This document shows, in pieces, positions 51,673 through 62,084 of a DNA stretch of 64,000 nucleotides. Under the pieces are notes generated by a model. That model was not told the origin of the DNA and ran no database searches. It saw only the letters and a list, made by a program, of their open reading frames with translations. The number at the start of each line of letters is the position of its first letter. Positions within the stretch are counted from its first letter, which is position 1. A program made the position numbers and the translations under genes. The stretch is from Lachnospiraceae bacterium G11 (lineage in GTDB: Bacteria; Bacillota; Clostridia; Lachnospirales; Lachnospiraceae), in assembly GCA_900103495.1 (NCBI GenBank), contig FMWZ01000006.1:62001-126000 (forward strand), given 5' to 3'.

Positions 51673-52590
51673 ATGACTTTAAATCAGCTTTACTATGCCA
51701 TTGCTGTGTCAAAGGAGAATTCCATGAACGATGCGGCAAAGAAACTCTTTATTTCTCAGCCAAGCCTTACGGGGGCAATACGCTCTCTTGAAGCGGAGCT
51801 TGGCTTCGACGTTTTCATCAGATCCAAAAACGGGGTAACCCTTACGGTTAAGGGAGAAGAATTCATAGGCTACGCCAAATCCGTGGTGGAGCAGTATGAC
51901 ATTCTGGATGCCAAGTTTATATCGAAAAAACTGAAAAAGCACCACTTCGGTGTATCCACCCAACACTATACCTTTGCCGTAAATGCCTTTATTGAGCTCG
52001 TTAAGGAGTACGGCTGCGAGGACTACGAGTACGAGATCAAGGAGACCATGACCCACAATGTTATAGGCAACGTCAGAAACAGGAAGAGCGAAATTGGGAT
52101 TGTTTACGTCAATGACTATAACAGGAAGGTTATGCAGAAGGTCTTTAATGAGGCAGGAGTGAAGTTTACACCTCTTTTTGACAGTGAAATCTATGCCTTT
52201 ATGGCAAATGACAATCCCCTGGCAAAGGAGAAACTTAAGACAGGAGAGGAGGTAAGCCTTGATGAACTTAAGGATTATCTGTGCTTCCGTTTCGACCAGG
52301 GAGAGTTTAACTCAACCTATTACGCAGAGGAGGTTCTAAGCACCAGAGACTACGAGAACTCTATTAAGGTTTCGGACAGAGCAACCATGCTTAACCTTAT
52401 TAAGGGGCTTCACGGCTATACCCTTTGCTCCGGAATTATTATCGATGAACTTAACGGTGAAGACTACTGCAACCTGAAGCTAAAGGTGGATGAAACCATG
52501 ACCATCGGGTACATATCAAGGAAGAACGAGATCATAAGTGACATCGGGAAGCAGTACATCGATATCTTAGTCAAAAACTATAACCCTTGA
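51673..52590 (+). CDS. LysR-family regulator of the nitrogenase-like operon
   Basis: 305 residues. LysR HTH (1-60: MTLNQLYYAIAVSKENSMND, KLFISQPSLTGAIRSLEAEL) and a substrate-binding domain (about 90-300). The ATG at 51673 has AAAGGAG upstream; the frame from 51583 runs through the terminator and is not used. It lies behind the cysteine leader and 85 bp before the nitrogenase-like genes. By analogy with CysB/Cbl-type regulators it probably senses a sulfur metabolite and controls the promoter at 52604. Confidence 0.9.
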   Translation: MTLNQLYYAIAVSKENSMNDAAKKLFISQPSLTGAIRSLEAELGFDVFIRSKNGVTLTVKGEEFIGYAKSVVEQYDILDAKFISKKLKKHHFGVSTQHYTFAVNAFIELVKEYGCEDYEYEIKETMTHNVIGNVRNRKSEIGIVYVNDYNRKVMQKVFNEAGVKFTPLFDSEIYAFMANDNPLAKEKLKTGEEVSLDELKDYLCFRFDQGEFNSTYYAEEVLSTRDYENSIKVSDRATMLNLIKGLHGYTLCSGIIIDELNGEDYCNLKLKVDETMTIGYISRKNEIISDIGKQYIDILVKNYNP

Positions 52591-52603
52591 TAAAAAGTAG
52601 GTA

Positions 52604-52633
52604 TTATACAGGCTTCGCAATAGCCTATATAAT
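52604..52633 (+). promoter_or_regulatory. Operator/promoter of the nitrogenase-like operon
   Basis: Inverted repeat TTATACAGGCT-N7-AGCCTATATAA (52604-52632, one mismatch) merges with the -10 box TATAAT (52628-52633). There is no recognisable -35, so initiation should depend on, or be blocked by, a dimeric regulator, probably the LysR protein just upstream. It starts 13 nt after the LysR stop. Confidence 0.72.
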
Positions 52634-52675
52634 CACATTTAATTAAACCGACGGGAACAAAACAGGAGGAAAGCG

Positions 52676-54169
52676 ATGTCCGTAATAAACATAGAGGAGC
52701 CGAACGTAGTAATCAGAGAAAAAAGGCTTGGAACAATAAATGCCTTTACAGGTTCGGCCTCAGAAATAGTACAAAGATCGGAAGAAGGAAATCTAAAGGA
52801 TGCCAAGAGAAAATTCTCACAGTGCCTTGGATGTAACGCACAGCAGGCTTTCTGCCAGCTGTCCATGATAAAGGATGTGGCGGTTATAAATCACGCCCCC
52901 ATAGGGTGCGCCGGAGAATTTTCTGATTTTAACTTCACATACAGAGTTGAGCAGGAGAAGAGAGACCTGCCTGAGGACATCGGAAGATACTTCTCCACAA
53001 ACATTCAGGAGAAGGATACGGTATTCGGAGCCACAAAGAAACTGGAGGAAACAATCCATGTGGCATATGAGAGGGTAAAACCCAAAGCAATCTTCGTAAC
53101 CACCTCCTGTGCCTCGGGAATCATCGGTGAAGATATTGAATCGGTGGTTGAGAAGGCATCAAAGGAACTGGGGATCCCCGTTGTGACCTGTTCCTGCGAG
53201 GGATTCAGATCAAAGGTCTGGACCACAGGCTTCGACGCGGCCTACCACACAGTGCTTAGAGGAATCGTTAAGCCACCCACAAAGAAAACCAACAAAATAA
53301 ATGTAGTTAATTTCTGGGGCAGTCACGTATTCGATGAAATCTTCGAGAAATTCGGATATGAAGCCCAATACATAATGCCCTTTGCCTCCATCGAGGAGCT
53401 GGAGCATTGTTCTGAAGCAGCGGCCACTATACATATCTGTCCATCGCTTTCTACGTACATGGGAGCAGGTCTGAGCCAGCTATATGGAGTTCCTGAGATT
53501 ACCGCCCCGCCGGCCTATGGTATCGACGGAACGGACGGCTGGCTTAGAGCTCTCGGTAAGGTACTTGGAAAAGAGGATGTGGCGGAACAGTTGATTAAAG
53601 AGGGACATGAGAAATACGTCCCCGAGATAGATAAACTGAAGGAAAAATTTAAGGGCAAGAGAGCCTACGTTACGGCGGGAGCGGCTCACGGTCAGGCCCT
53701 GATCCACCTCCTTCGTGAACTTGGCTTTGATGTTGTGGGAGCAAGCGTTTTCCACCACGACCCCATCTACGACAGCGGGGACAGAAACATGGATGTGCTT
53801 GCTCATGCAGTGTCAACCTACGGAGACGTTAAGGACTACAGAGTCTGCAACAAGCAAAGCTGTGAACTGGTAAACGCTCTTATAAGAAACAAACCGGATT
53901 TCATAATGGCAAGACACGGAGGCATGACCCTCTGGGGAGCCAAACTTGGAATTCCCACTCTTCTTATCGGAGACGAACAGTTCGGTATCGGATACAAGGG
54001 AGCTCTCAACTACGCGAGACGAATTGATGAGACCCTGGATTCCATCGAATTTATCAAGAATTTTTCTAAACATGCATCCAACCCTTATACCGAGTGGTGG
54101 CTGACACAAGAGCCCGGATACTTCCAGGGCGGCGGCAGCGGCGGTTGCGGTTGCAGACAAGGAGCATAA
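52676..54169 (+). CDS. Nitrogenase-like reductase component, NifD-type subunit
   Basis: 497 residues of the oxidoreductase/nitrogenase component 1 family. Three cysteines at P-cluster positions can be placed: QCLGC (Cys50/53), APIGC (Cys78) and TTSC-ASGIIGEDI (Cys145). IHICPSLSTYM (Cys255) aligns with the segment that holds the FeMo-cofactor Cys (275 in Azotobacter vinelandii NifD). The cofactor His442 region instead reads GIPTLLIGDEQFGIGYKG, with no His. The C-terminus is a Gly/Cys tail (GGCGC). This pattern fits a nitrogenase-like reductase of the methylthio-alkane reductase (MarD) kind more than true NifD. First gene of the operon; AGGAGG ribosome site. Confidence 0.85.
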   Translation: MSVINIEEPNVVIREKRLGTINAFTGSASEIVQRSEEGNLKDAKRKFSQCLGCNAQQAFCQLSMIKDVAVINHAPIGCAGEFSDFNFTYRVEQEKRDLPEDIGRYFSTNIQEKDTVFGATKKLEETIHVAYERVKPKAIFVTTSCASGIIGEDIESVVEKASKELGIPVVTCSCEGFRSKVWTTGFDAAYHTVLRGIVKPPTKKTNKINVVNFWGSHVFDEIFEKFGYEAQYIMPFASIEELEHCSEAAATIHICPSLSTYMGAGLSQLYGVPEITAPPAYGIDGTDGWLRALGKVLGKEDVAEQLIKEGHEKYVPEIDKLKEKFKGKRAYVTAGAAHGQALIHLLRELGFDVVGASVFHHDPIYDSGDRNMDVLAHAVSTYGDVKDYRVCNKQSCELVNALIRNKPDFIMARHGGMTLWGAKLGIPTLLIGDEQFGIGYKGALNYARRIDETLDSIEFIKNFSKHASNPYTEWWLTQEPGYFQGGGSGGCGCRQGA

Positions 54170-54170
54170 G

Positions 54171-55502
54171 ATGTCAGGAACAATTGAACAACCGAGATTT
54201 ACCTGCGCTTTGGGATCCTGCCAAAGCGTGGTGGCAATAAAGAAAGGAGTACCAATCCTTCATTCAGGACCCGGATGCGGAGGCCAGATAACAAGACTTA
54301 TCGGCCAGGGTGAAGGATATGCGGGAGGCTCCACGGCTCCCTGTACCAACGCTGAGGAAGCGGACGTGGTATTCGGAGGAGAGAAGAAGTTACGAAGCGT
54401 AATCGAGAACTCCTTCAAGGTTATAGACGGAGACATATACGTGGTTCTCACAGGATGTACCGCAGCTATCACAGGAGATGACATTGCGGCGGTAACGGGA
54501 GAGTTTCAGGCAGAGGACAAACCCATCGTCTATGTAGAGGAAGGCGGTTTTAAAAGCAATAATTACGCAAGCCATGAAAGGCTGGTAAACGCCATAGTTG
54601 ACCAGTACGTTGACAAGTTTAAAAAGAGTGATGAAAAGGTGGAGGGCCTTGTAAATGTTTTTGCCTCCATACCTTACCAGGACCCTTATTGGAGCGGCAA
54701 CCTTGAGGGCATCAAGAAGGTTCTTACAGACATTGGCCTTAAGGTCAACATCCTCTTTGGTAACGAATCAAGCGGCGTGGAGGAGTGGAAGACCATTCCC
54801 AATGCCCAGTTTAACATCGTTATCGGACCCTGGGTGGGTGTAAAGATAGCAAAGCATCTGAAGGTAAAATACGGACAGCCATATCTCCAATTCCCCTACC
54901 TTCCCATAGGTGCCATCGAGACATCGAGATTCTTAAGACAGGTGGCAGAATTCGCACACCTGGATGAGATAAAGGTTGAAAACTACATAAAAGCAGAGGA
55001 AGCAAAGTATTACTCCCACATTGAGAAAATGGCGGATTTCATGTTGGAGTTCAGATACGGAATACCCAGAAGAGTCTACACCATAGCAGACAGCTCATAC
55101 GCTTTGGGCTTTTCCAAATTCTTACTTAACGAACTTGGAATAATCCCGGGACCTCAGTACATAGTGGACGATATTCCTGAGAAGTTCCAGGACAGCGTAA
55201 GAGCAGAGTTTGATAACATTTCCATCCTTCAGAAGAGACAGGTGGAGGTGGTGTTCGACCCGGATGCCGGCAAGAACCAGGCACGTCTTGAAGAGGACGC
55301 CAAGAATTACGAGGACAAGAGATTGTTGATTCTTGGAAGCTCCTGGGATAAGAATCTGGCGGACAAACTTCACGCAGACCTTCTTATTATTTCCGTTCCC
55401 GTACAGCACAGACTCATTATGAACTGCGGATATACGGGATATGCAGGTGGCCTGAGAGCCATCGAGGACATTTACGACAGAGTTTTGGCAACATACAGAT
55501 AA
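54171..55502 (+). CDS. Nitrogenase-like reductase component, NifK-type subunit
   Basis: 443 residues, component 1 family, shorter than NifK (about 520) because it lacks the N-terminal extension. P-cluster-type cysteines are in CALGSCQS (Cys12/17), GPGCGGQI (Cys36) and LTGCTAAITGDDI (Cys96). ADVVFGGEKKL is the conserved stretch after the second Cys. It follows the NifD-like stop by 1 nt (TAAG-ATG), so the two subunits should be made in equal amounts and form the alpha2beta2 reductase. Confidence 0.86.
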   Translation: MSGTIEQPRFTCALGSCQSVVAIKKGVPILHSGPGCGGQITRLIGQGEGYAGGSTAPCTNAEEADVVFGGEKKLRSVIENSFKVIDGDIYVVLTGCTAAITGDDIAAVTGEFQAEDKPIVYVEEGGFKSNNYASHERLVNAIVDQYVDKFKKSDEKVEGLVNVFASIPYQDPYWSGNLEGIKKVLTDIGLKVNILFGNESSGVEEWKTIPNAQFNIVIGPWVGVKIAKHLKVKYGQPYLQFPYLPIGAIETSRFLRQVAEFAHLDEIKVENYIKAEEAKYYSHIEKMADFMLEFRYGIPRRVYTIADSSYALGFSKFLLNELGIIPGPQYIVDDIPEKFQDSVRAEFDNISILQKRQVEVVFDPDAGKNQARLEEDAKNYEDKRLLILGSSWDKNLADKLHADLLIISVPVQHRLIMNCGYTGYAGGLRAIEDIYDRVLATYR

Positions 55503-56366
<864 letters not shown>

Positions 56367-56380
56367 GGTTGGTGATTTGA

Positions 56381-57640
56381 ATGATAGTCAGGGCAGCATT
56401 TGCTACCAGCGACGGAAAGTACGTCGACAGACACTTTGGAGCTGCGGAGCGATTTGATATATACGAAATAAATACTGAAACTCAGGATTATGAAAGGGTT
56501 GATGTGAGGTTAGTTGAAAAAGCCTGCCTTGATCACAAGCACCATGATGAAAGAATGGATGCGGTGACAGGAACCATCGAGGATTGCCACGCAGTGTTCG
56601 CAGAGTTAAGCGGCAACGGAGCAAGAGCGGTTCTTGAGAGCAAAAACATTCAGCCCATAGACATTGACAGACCCATAATGGCAGTTGTTGAAAACATTCT
56701 GTATGGGAAAGTAAAACTTATTGACAAAAGATACACGGAGCTTCCCAAAAAAAGGAAGAACACCAATTTCGAGAAGCTGCAAAAAAGGCACCCATGCATG
56801 AGCGGCGGAGCCAATGTGACGGCAGGAAGAATCCATCTTCCCGTAAGCCCCTCCTGCAACATTCAGTGTAAGTTCTGCACCAGGCGCTTTGATAAATCCC
56901 TTATAAGACCCGGAGTCAGCTCTTTGGTTCTTAAGCCCAACGAGGCACTTGAAACCATAGAAAAGGCCAGGGAACTTTGCCCCGAGTTATCGGTTGTGGG
57001 AATTGCAGGACCCGGAGATACACTGGCCACAGATGCGGCACTTAAGACCTTCTCGTTGGTCAAGAAGAAATATCCCGATTTAATCTGCTGTCTATCCACC
57101 AACGGCTTCTGCCTTCCTTCAAAGGTGGGCCGGATTGCTCAGATCGGAATTGAGACCATAACGGTTACGGTAAATGCGGTGGATCCGGAGATTGAAGCAA
57201 AGATTAATGAGTTTGTCATTGATGAATACGGTGTTAAGCACGAGGGAGTGGAAGGAGCAAGGCTCCTTATCCGCAATCAGCTTATAGGAATCAAGAGGGC
57301 TGCAGAGCTTGGAATAGTTGTCAAAATCAACAGCGTTCTCTGCCCCGGGATAAATGATGAGCATATAGAAGAGGTGGCAAAGGTTACATCGAAACTTGGA
57401 GCCTCAATTCTAAACATCATTCCTTTGATTCCTCAGAACGGAATGGCTGATGTACCGGCTCCCGACTGTAAGCTTTTGGAGGAAGTAAGACTTAAGGCAG
57501 GAAAGCACATAGAAGTGTTCAGACATTGTCAGCACTGCAGAGCGGATGCCTTGGGAATTCCCGGTAAAGGGAAGGACTTACACAGTGAACTATATAAGGA
57601 TAGAAAAGAGGAGGTGGCTGAAACCTTCAGCCACGGTTAG
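56381..57640 (+). CDS. nifB: NifB-like radical SAM cofactor maturase with N-terminal NifX-type domain
   Basis: 419 residues. Residues 1-115 are a NifX/NafY-type cofactor-carrier domain (FATSDGKYVDRHFGAAERFDIYEI). The NifB core follows: HPCMSGGA, radical-SAM CNIQCKFC (Cys159/163/166), GIAGPGDTLA, and the NifB-specific RHCQHCRADA (Cys383/386). Most NifB proteins carry the NifX part at the C-terminus; here the order is reversed. It should build the [Fe8S9C] L-cluster. With no NifEN present, the L-cluster would go straight to the reductase. 14 nt after the NifH-like gene. Confidence 0.9.
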   Translation: MIVRAAFATSDGKYVDRHFGAAERFDIYEINTETQDYERVDVRLVEKACLDHKHHDERMDAVTGTIEDCHAVFAELSGNGARAVLESKNIQPIDIDRPIMAVVENILYGKVKLIDKRYTELPKKRKNTNFEKLQKRHPCMSGGANVTAGRIHLPVSPSCNIQCKFCTRRFDKSLIRPGVSSLVLKPNEALETIEKARELCPELSVVGIAGPGDTLATDAALKTFSLVKKKYPDLICCLSTNGFCLPSKVGRIAQIGIETITVTVNAVDPEIEAKINEFVIDEYGVKHEGVEGARLLIRNQLIGIKRAAELGIVVKINSVLCPGINDEHIEEVAKVTSKLGASILNIIPLIPQNGMADVPAPDCKLLEEVRLKAGKHIEVFRHCQHCRADALGIPGKGKDLHSELYKDRKEEVAETFSHG

Positions 57641-57642
57641 AA

Positions 57643-58425
57643 GTGAGTTACCTTGAAATAAAAAATCTTCAGAAAAAATATATAGTCCATGGCGAAAATC
57701 TAGAGGTCCTAAAGGGAATCGACCTTGACGTGGACCAGGGTGAAATATACGGAATCATCGGCTTCAGCGGTGCGGGTAAATCAACACTGGCCAGATGCAT
57801 AAACAGGTTAGAGAATTCCGATGCGGGCTCCATAAAGGTTGGAGGAGTGGATATATTAGCCCTTGATAAGAAAGCCCTTTTAAAGGAGAGAAGGAAAATC
57901 GGAATGGTTTTCCAGAACTTTAATCTCTTTGATTCAAGGACGGTATACAGAAACATTGCTTATCCATTAGAAATAAGTGATTTTCCCAAAGATAAAATAA
58001 GGGAGCGGGTCCTTGAAACCGCTGAACTTGTGGGACTTACAGAGAAACTTGATGCCTATCCCGGAGGACTTTCGGGAGGCCAGAAGCAAAGAGTAGGAAT
58101 TGCCAGAGCTCTTGTTAATAAGCCGGAGCTACTGATTTCGGATGAGGCAACGTCGGCACTTGACCCTCAAACCACCTTGCAGATTCTGGATCTTCTTAAG
58201 GAAATTAACAAGAACTCGGGCATTACCATATTGATGATTACCCATGAGCTGGATGCCATAAGATACAGCTGTAACAGAATGGCGGTTCTTGAGGAAGGCA
58301 AAATCATTGAGAAGGGCTCGGTTGCAGGAATATTTAATAATCCACAGAGTAGAACCGGTGCACTTTTTGCCAAGGTTTTTGCGGAGTTCCAGAACATCTC
58401 GCTGACGGAAGGAGCAGGAATATGA
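57643..58425 (+). CDS. metN: MetN-like methionine/sulfur-compound ABC ATPase
   Basis: 260 residues, GTG start 3 nt after the NifB stop. Walker A GFSGAGKSTL, signature LSGGQKQRVGIARAL, Walker B LLISDEATSALDP. It lacks the C-terminal regulatory NIL domain of E. coli MetN (343 residues), so import should not be inhibited by internal methionine. Overlaps metI by 4 nt. Confidence 0.9.
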   Translation: MSYLEIKNLQKKYIVHGENLEVLKGIDLDVDQGEIYGIIGFSGAGKSTLARCINRLENSDAGSIKVGGVDILALDKKALLKERRKIGMVFQNFNLFDSRTVYRNIAYPLEISDFPKDKIRERVLETAELVGLTEKLDAYPGGLSGGQKQRVGIARALVNKPELLISDEATSALDPQTTLQILDLLKEINKNSGITILMITHELDAIRYSCNRMAVLEEGKIIEKGSVAGIFNNPQSRTGALFAKVFAEFQNISLTEGAGI

Positions 58426-59132
58426 GTTTACTTGATTCCACTTTATGGGAGGTCATCCAGGCATCCTTCAATCCTGAAATATGGAAGGAACTGGTGAAGC
58501 CTGTTGGTGAAACATTATATATGACGGCCATTTCATCCTTGATAGTGCTGGTATTCGGAATACTTCTTGGAATATTCCTGACGATTACCTGTCCCGACGG
58601 ACTTATACCCGTAAAGGTACCCTACATTACGGCGGGCTGGCTTATCAACGTGTTAAGATCCCTGCCTCAGATGGTAATGATAATCCTTATGATACCTGTG
58701 GCAAGGCTGATATTTGGTAAATCCTACGGAACTAACGCCTGCATCATAGCCATTGCAGCCAGCTGCATTCCAATGTATGCGCGTATCGTTGAAAGCTCTC
58801 TTCTTGAAATCGGGAAGGGCAAGATTGAGGCAGCAAAGTCCATAGGAAGCACAAACTTCCAGATAGTGACAAAGGTTATCCTTCCAGAGACTTTGCCGGG
58901 ACTTATAAGAGGCTTTACAGTGGCGGTTATAACCGTAATATCCATGACGGCTCTTGCAGGAATGTTCGGAGCCGGAGGAATCGGAGATATCGCAGTAAGA
59001 TTCGGATATCAGAGGTTCCAGCATGACAGACTTTTCGCCTGTGTATACATCCTGGTGATACTCGTCCAGGTTACACAGGGAATAGGAAATTTAATATCGA
59101 ACAGAATCCTGAAAACCAGGAATCTAGTATAA
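58422..59132 (+). CDS. metI: MetI-like permease
   Basis: 236 residues, five membrane segments with the ABC permease loop EAAKSIGSTNFQIVTKVILPETLPGL, typical of MetI. Forms the channel of the MetNIQ importer. Confidence 0.92.
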   Translation: MSLLDSTLWEVIQASFNPEIWKELVKPVGETLYMTAISSLIVLVFGILLGIFLTITCPDGLIPVKVPYITAGWLINVLRSLPQMVMIILMIPVARLIFGKSYGTNACIIAIAASCIPMYARIVESSLLEIGKGKIEAAKSIGSTNFQIVTKVILPETLPGLIRGFTVAVITVISMTALAGMFGAGGIGDIAVRFGYQRFQHDRLFACVYILVILVQVTQGIGNLISNRILKTRNLV

Positions 59133-59155
59133 AAGAAGAAAAGAGGAGAAAAATT

Positions 59156-60049
59156 ATGAAGAAAAAAGTATTATCCGTACTGCTTGCCGTAGCAACAATT
59201 GCGGCAACATTGACAGGATGCGGCAGCGCAAAGGCTGCAGAGGCACCTGCCGCAGAGGCTAAAGCAGACACAGAGGTCGCAGAGCCCACTTCCGCGGCAG
59301 CAGATGCACCCGCAGAGGCAGAGACAGAAACAGTGGTTCTTAAGGGAATCGTTGACCTTGTCCCTCATTCAGAAATCATTGAGTATGTTAAACCTAAGCT
59401 TGCAGAACAGGGTATTGAGATTGAGCTTGTATCTACAGCAGCAGATTCAACAACCAACGAGAAACTCAATGCGGGAGAAATTGATTTCAACTATTTCCAG
59501 CATGATCCTTACCTTCAGTCTGAAATCGAAGCAAACGGTTATGACCTTGTAAATGCAGGCGGAATCCATGTTGAGCCCATTACAGCTTACTCAGATAAGT
59601 TTGCAACCAAGGAAGAGATTCCTGAAAATGCAGTTGTCGCAATTCCCAACAATGCAACAAATGAGTACAGAGCATTAAGAATTCTTGAGCAGAACGGTTT
59701 CATTAAGCTGGCAGCAGGCGTACAGGATACTTTAAGCGCTTCAGTGGCTGATATCGAGGAGTATATCATTCCCCTTGAGATTGTTGAGCTTGACGCAGAT
59801 CAGATTATTCCTACAAAGGATGATTATGACTTCTTCATTACGAATACTAACAAAGTTCTTGAAGCAGGTATCACTTCCGCAAAGCTTTTCAGTGAAGGTG
59901 CAGACAGCCCTTACTCAAACATTATTGCAGTAAGATCTGAGGATAAGGACAACCCTGCAATTAAGGCACTTGTTGAAGCTTTGCTTGCTGATGACACTCA
60001 GAAGTTCATCGAAGACAAATACAACGGGGCAGTTATTCCCGTTAAATAA
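59156..60049 (+). CDS. metQ: MetQ/NlpA-family substrate-binding lipoprotein
   Basis: 297 residues. Signal with lipobox LTGC (about 18-21), an Ala/Glu-rich linker, then the NlpA/MetQ fold (about 60-297): GIVDLVPHSEIIEYVKPKLAEQ, NFNYFQHDPYL-like INEKLNAGEIDFNYFQHDPY and AIPNNATNEYRALRIL. It delivers methionine or another sulfur compound to MetNI. Within this operon the ligand may be a thioether or sulfoxide used by the reductase. AGGAG ribosome site. Confidence 0.92.
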   Translation: MKKKVLSVLLAVATIAATLTGCGSAKAAEAPAAEAKADTEVAEPTSAAADAPAEAETETVVLKGIVDLVPHSEIIEYVKPKLAEQGIEIELVSTAADSTTNEKLNAGEIDFNYFQHDPYLQSEIEANGYDLVNAGGIHVEPITAYSDKFATKEEIPENAVVAIPNNATNEYRALRILEQNGFIKLAAGVQDTLSASVADIEEYIIPLEIVELDADQIIPTKDDYDFFITNTNKVLEAGITSAKLFSEGADSPYSNIIAVRSEDKDNPAIKALVEALLADDTQKFIEDKYNGAVIPVK

Positions 60050-60087
60050 AGCAGTAACTTAAATATCGGAGAAGGGAGACACGTTAG

Positions 60088-61023
60088 ATGTCACAGATTA
60101 AAGAAAGTGCACTTGAACTGATTGGAGAAACACCCATACTTAAGCTGAATCGCTACAGTTCGGAGGCGGGAATTAAGGATTCCACTGTTCTTGGCAAACT
60201 TGAGTACTTAAACCCCGCAGGCTCCGTCAAGGACAGGGTAGCTCTCGCAATGATTGAGGATGCGGAGAAGAGCGGAAAGATTAAGCCCGGCTACACTATC
60301 ATCGAGCCCACATCCGGAAACACCGGAATCGGCCTGGCAGCAGTGGCGGCAGCCAAAGGTTACAAAGCAATTCTTACCCTTCCCGATACCATGAGTGTTG
60401 AGAGAAGAAACCTCTTAAAGGCCTATGGCGCAGAGCTTGTACTTACGGAAGGCTCCAAAGGTATGAAGGGCGCCATTGCTAAGGCTGAGGAACTGCAAAA
60501 GGAAACCAAGGATTCCATTATCTTGGGTCAGTTCGTGAATCCTTCTAACCCTGCCATTCATAAGGCTACTACCGGCCCCGAAATCTGGGAGCAGACCGAT
60601 GGCAAAGTAGATGTATTCATCTCCGGAGTAGGCACCGGCGGAACCATTACAGGAGTGGGCGAATTCCTTAAGGAGAAGAATCCTGCCATTAAAGTAATTG
60701 CAGTTGAACCGGCCACCAGCCCCGTGCTTTCCAAGGGAGAGTCAGGATCTCACAAGATTCAGGGAATAGGAGCAGGCTTCGTGCCTGAAGTCCTCAACAC
60801 GGATATATTCGATGAGGTTATTGCCATTGAGAACGAAGATGCCTTCGAGGAAGGCAGAAGATTCGCAAGAAGCGAGGGAGTTATCGTTGGTATTTCCTCC
60901 GGTGCTGCGCTTAAGGCAGCACAGATTATTGCCGCAAGAGAGGAATATAAGGGAAAGACAATAGTTGTTCTTCTTCCCGACTCCGGTGACAGATACCTGT
61001 CCACCGCACTGTTCTCTGTATAG
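60088..61023 (+). CDS. cysK: Cysteine synthase (O-acetylserine sulfhydrylase)
   Basis: 311 residues. PLP Lys in [29 protein letters not shown] phosphate-site loop, [20 protein letters not shown] and [12 protein letters not shown]. It makes cysteine from O-acetylserine and sulfide. Located 38 nt after metQ in the same operon, it could capture sulfide (or thiol) freed by the nitrogenase-like reductase. That fits the cysteine-codon leader at the operon's regulator. Confidence 0.95.
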   Translation: MSQIKESALELIGETPILKLNRYSSEAGIKDSTVLGKLEYLNPAGSVKDRVALAMIEDAEKSGKIKPGYTIIEPTSGNTGIGLAAVAAAKGYKAILTLPDTMSVERRNLLKAYGAELVLTEGSKGMKGAIAKAEELQKETKDSIILGQFVNPSNPAIHKATTGPEIWEQTDGKVDVFISGVGTGGTITGVGEFLKEKNPAIKVIAVEPATSPVLSKGESGSHKIQGIGAGFVPEVLNTDIFDEVIAIENEDAFEEGRRFARSEGVIVGISSGAALKAAQIIAAREEYKGKTIVVLLPDSGDRYLSTALFSV

Positions 61024-61096
61024 GGAGTTAAGACTCTTTTTCAGAACCAGGAGTTCGTGATACAATAAAACTGAATAGCGAAAGAGAGGTACAAGG

Positions 61097-62038
61097 ATGG
61101 AAGTTGTTGTTTGGCTCATTATCATATTGATTGGGATAGCAGCACTTCTGTCCTTTGTTTTTGCTTACATGATTACCCATGGCAAGAGGCAGACACTTGA
61201 TGAGTCCTGGGAGTGGGAACTTTCTCATGTGCCTGCGGTAAGGAAGTTTAGCCGTGATATGCTTACGGACTATGTGATTAAGGGGCCTGAGGGAGAGGAT
61301 ATTCATGTGGCTTTGCTTCCGGCGCCCGGGGCGGATGCTTCGGGAAGTTCAGCTTCCTCAGAAGTGTCGGATAAGTATGTGATTCTTGCTCATGGGTATA
61401 CGGATAACAGATTCGGAATGATGAAGTATGTGCCCCATTATTATGATCTGGGGTTTAACTGTATTCTCTTTGATGAGAGAGGACATGGGGAAAGCGCACC
61501 GGAGCCTTGCAGTTATGGACTAAGAGAGATTGACTATTTGATGGCGGTGGTGAAGGATACGCTTGAGAGGTATGGAGGTTCCGGGTTTGTGCTGGGGCTT
61601 CATGGAGAGTCCCTTGGAGGCGCTACGGTTCTCATGTCTTTAGCAGAGCCTCTTGTGCAGGAAAACGTGAAGTTTGTGGTGGATGACTGCGGCTTTGCGG
61701 ACATTGTGACGGTTCTTAAGGTTGGACTTAAGATGTATCATGTGCCGGTTTGGTTTTTGTACCCGGCTTTGTGGGCTGCTTGGGTTATGTATGGATTCAA
61801 GCTTTGGAAGGCAAGACCCATTGACTATGTATACGGAAACAAGATTCCCTTGCTTTGCATGCACGGCGCCAAGGATGATTTCATAGTGCCTGAGCACAGC
61901 AAGCGAGTGTATGAAGCGACATCCGGCCCCAAGGATATTCACCTTTTTGAAGGTGCCTGGCACGCCATGTCCGCGGTGGACAAGCCTGAGGAGTATGGGG
62001 AAGTACTGGCTGGGTTTCTGGAACGTTTGGGGCTGTGA
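61097..62038 (+). CDS. Membrane-anchored alpha/beta hydrolase
   Basis: 313 residues. One N-terminal membrane segment (about 3-25), then an alpha/beta-hydrolase fold: ILAHGYTDNR (oxyanion), DERGHGES, nucleophile Ser in GLHGESLGGATVLM (GESLGG), Asp in GAKDDFIVP and His in WHAMS. It resembles the family of small cell-surface esterases/'YqkD-like' hydrolases. AGAGAGG ribosome site. Separate from the sulfur operon by 73 nt; a weak TACAAT box lies upstream. Confidence 0.88.
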   Translation: MEVVVWLIIILIGIAALLSFVFAYMITHGKRQTLDESWEWELSHVPAVRKFSRDMLTDYVIKGPEGEDIHVALLPAPGADASGSSASSEVSDKYVILAHGYTDNRFGMMKYVPHYYDLGFNCILFDERGHGESAPEPCSYGLREIDYLMAVVKDTLERYGGSGFVLGLHGESLGGATVLMSLAEPLVQENVKFVVDDCGFADIVTVLKVGLKMYHVPVWFLYPALWAAWVMYGFKLWKARPIDYVYGNKIPLLCMHGAKDDFIVPEHSKRVYEATSGPKDIHLFEGAWHAMSAVDKPEEYGEVLAGFLERLGL

Positions 62039-62084
62039 AAAGGGTCCTTGGAGAGGGTGTGAAAATTATTGGGAGGAAAAGCTT

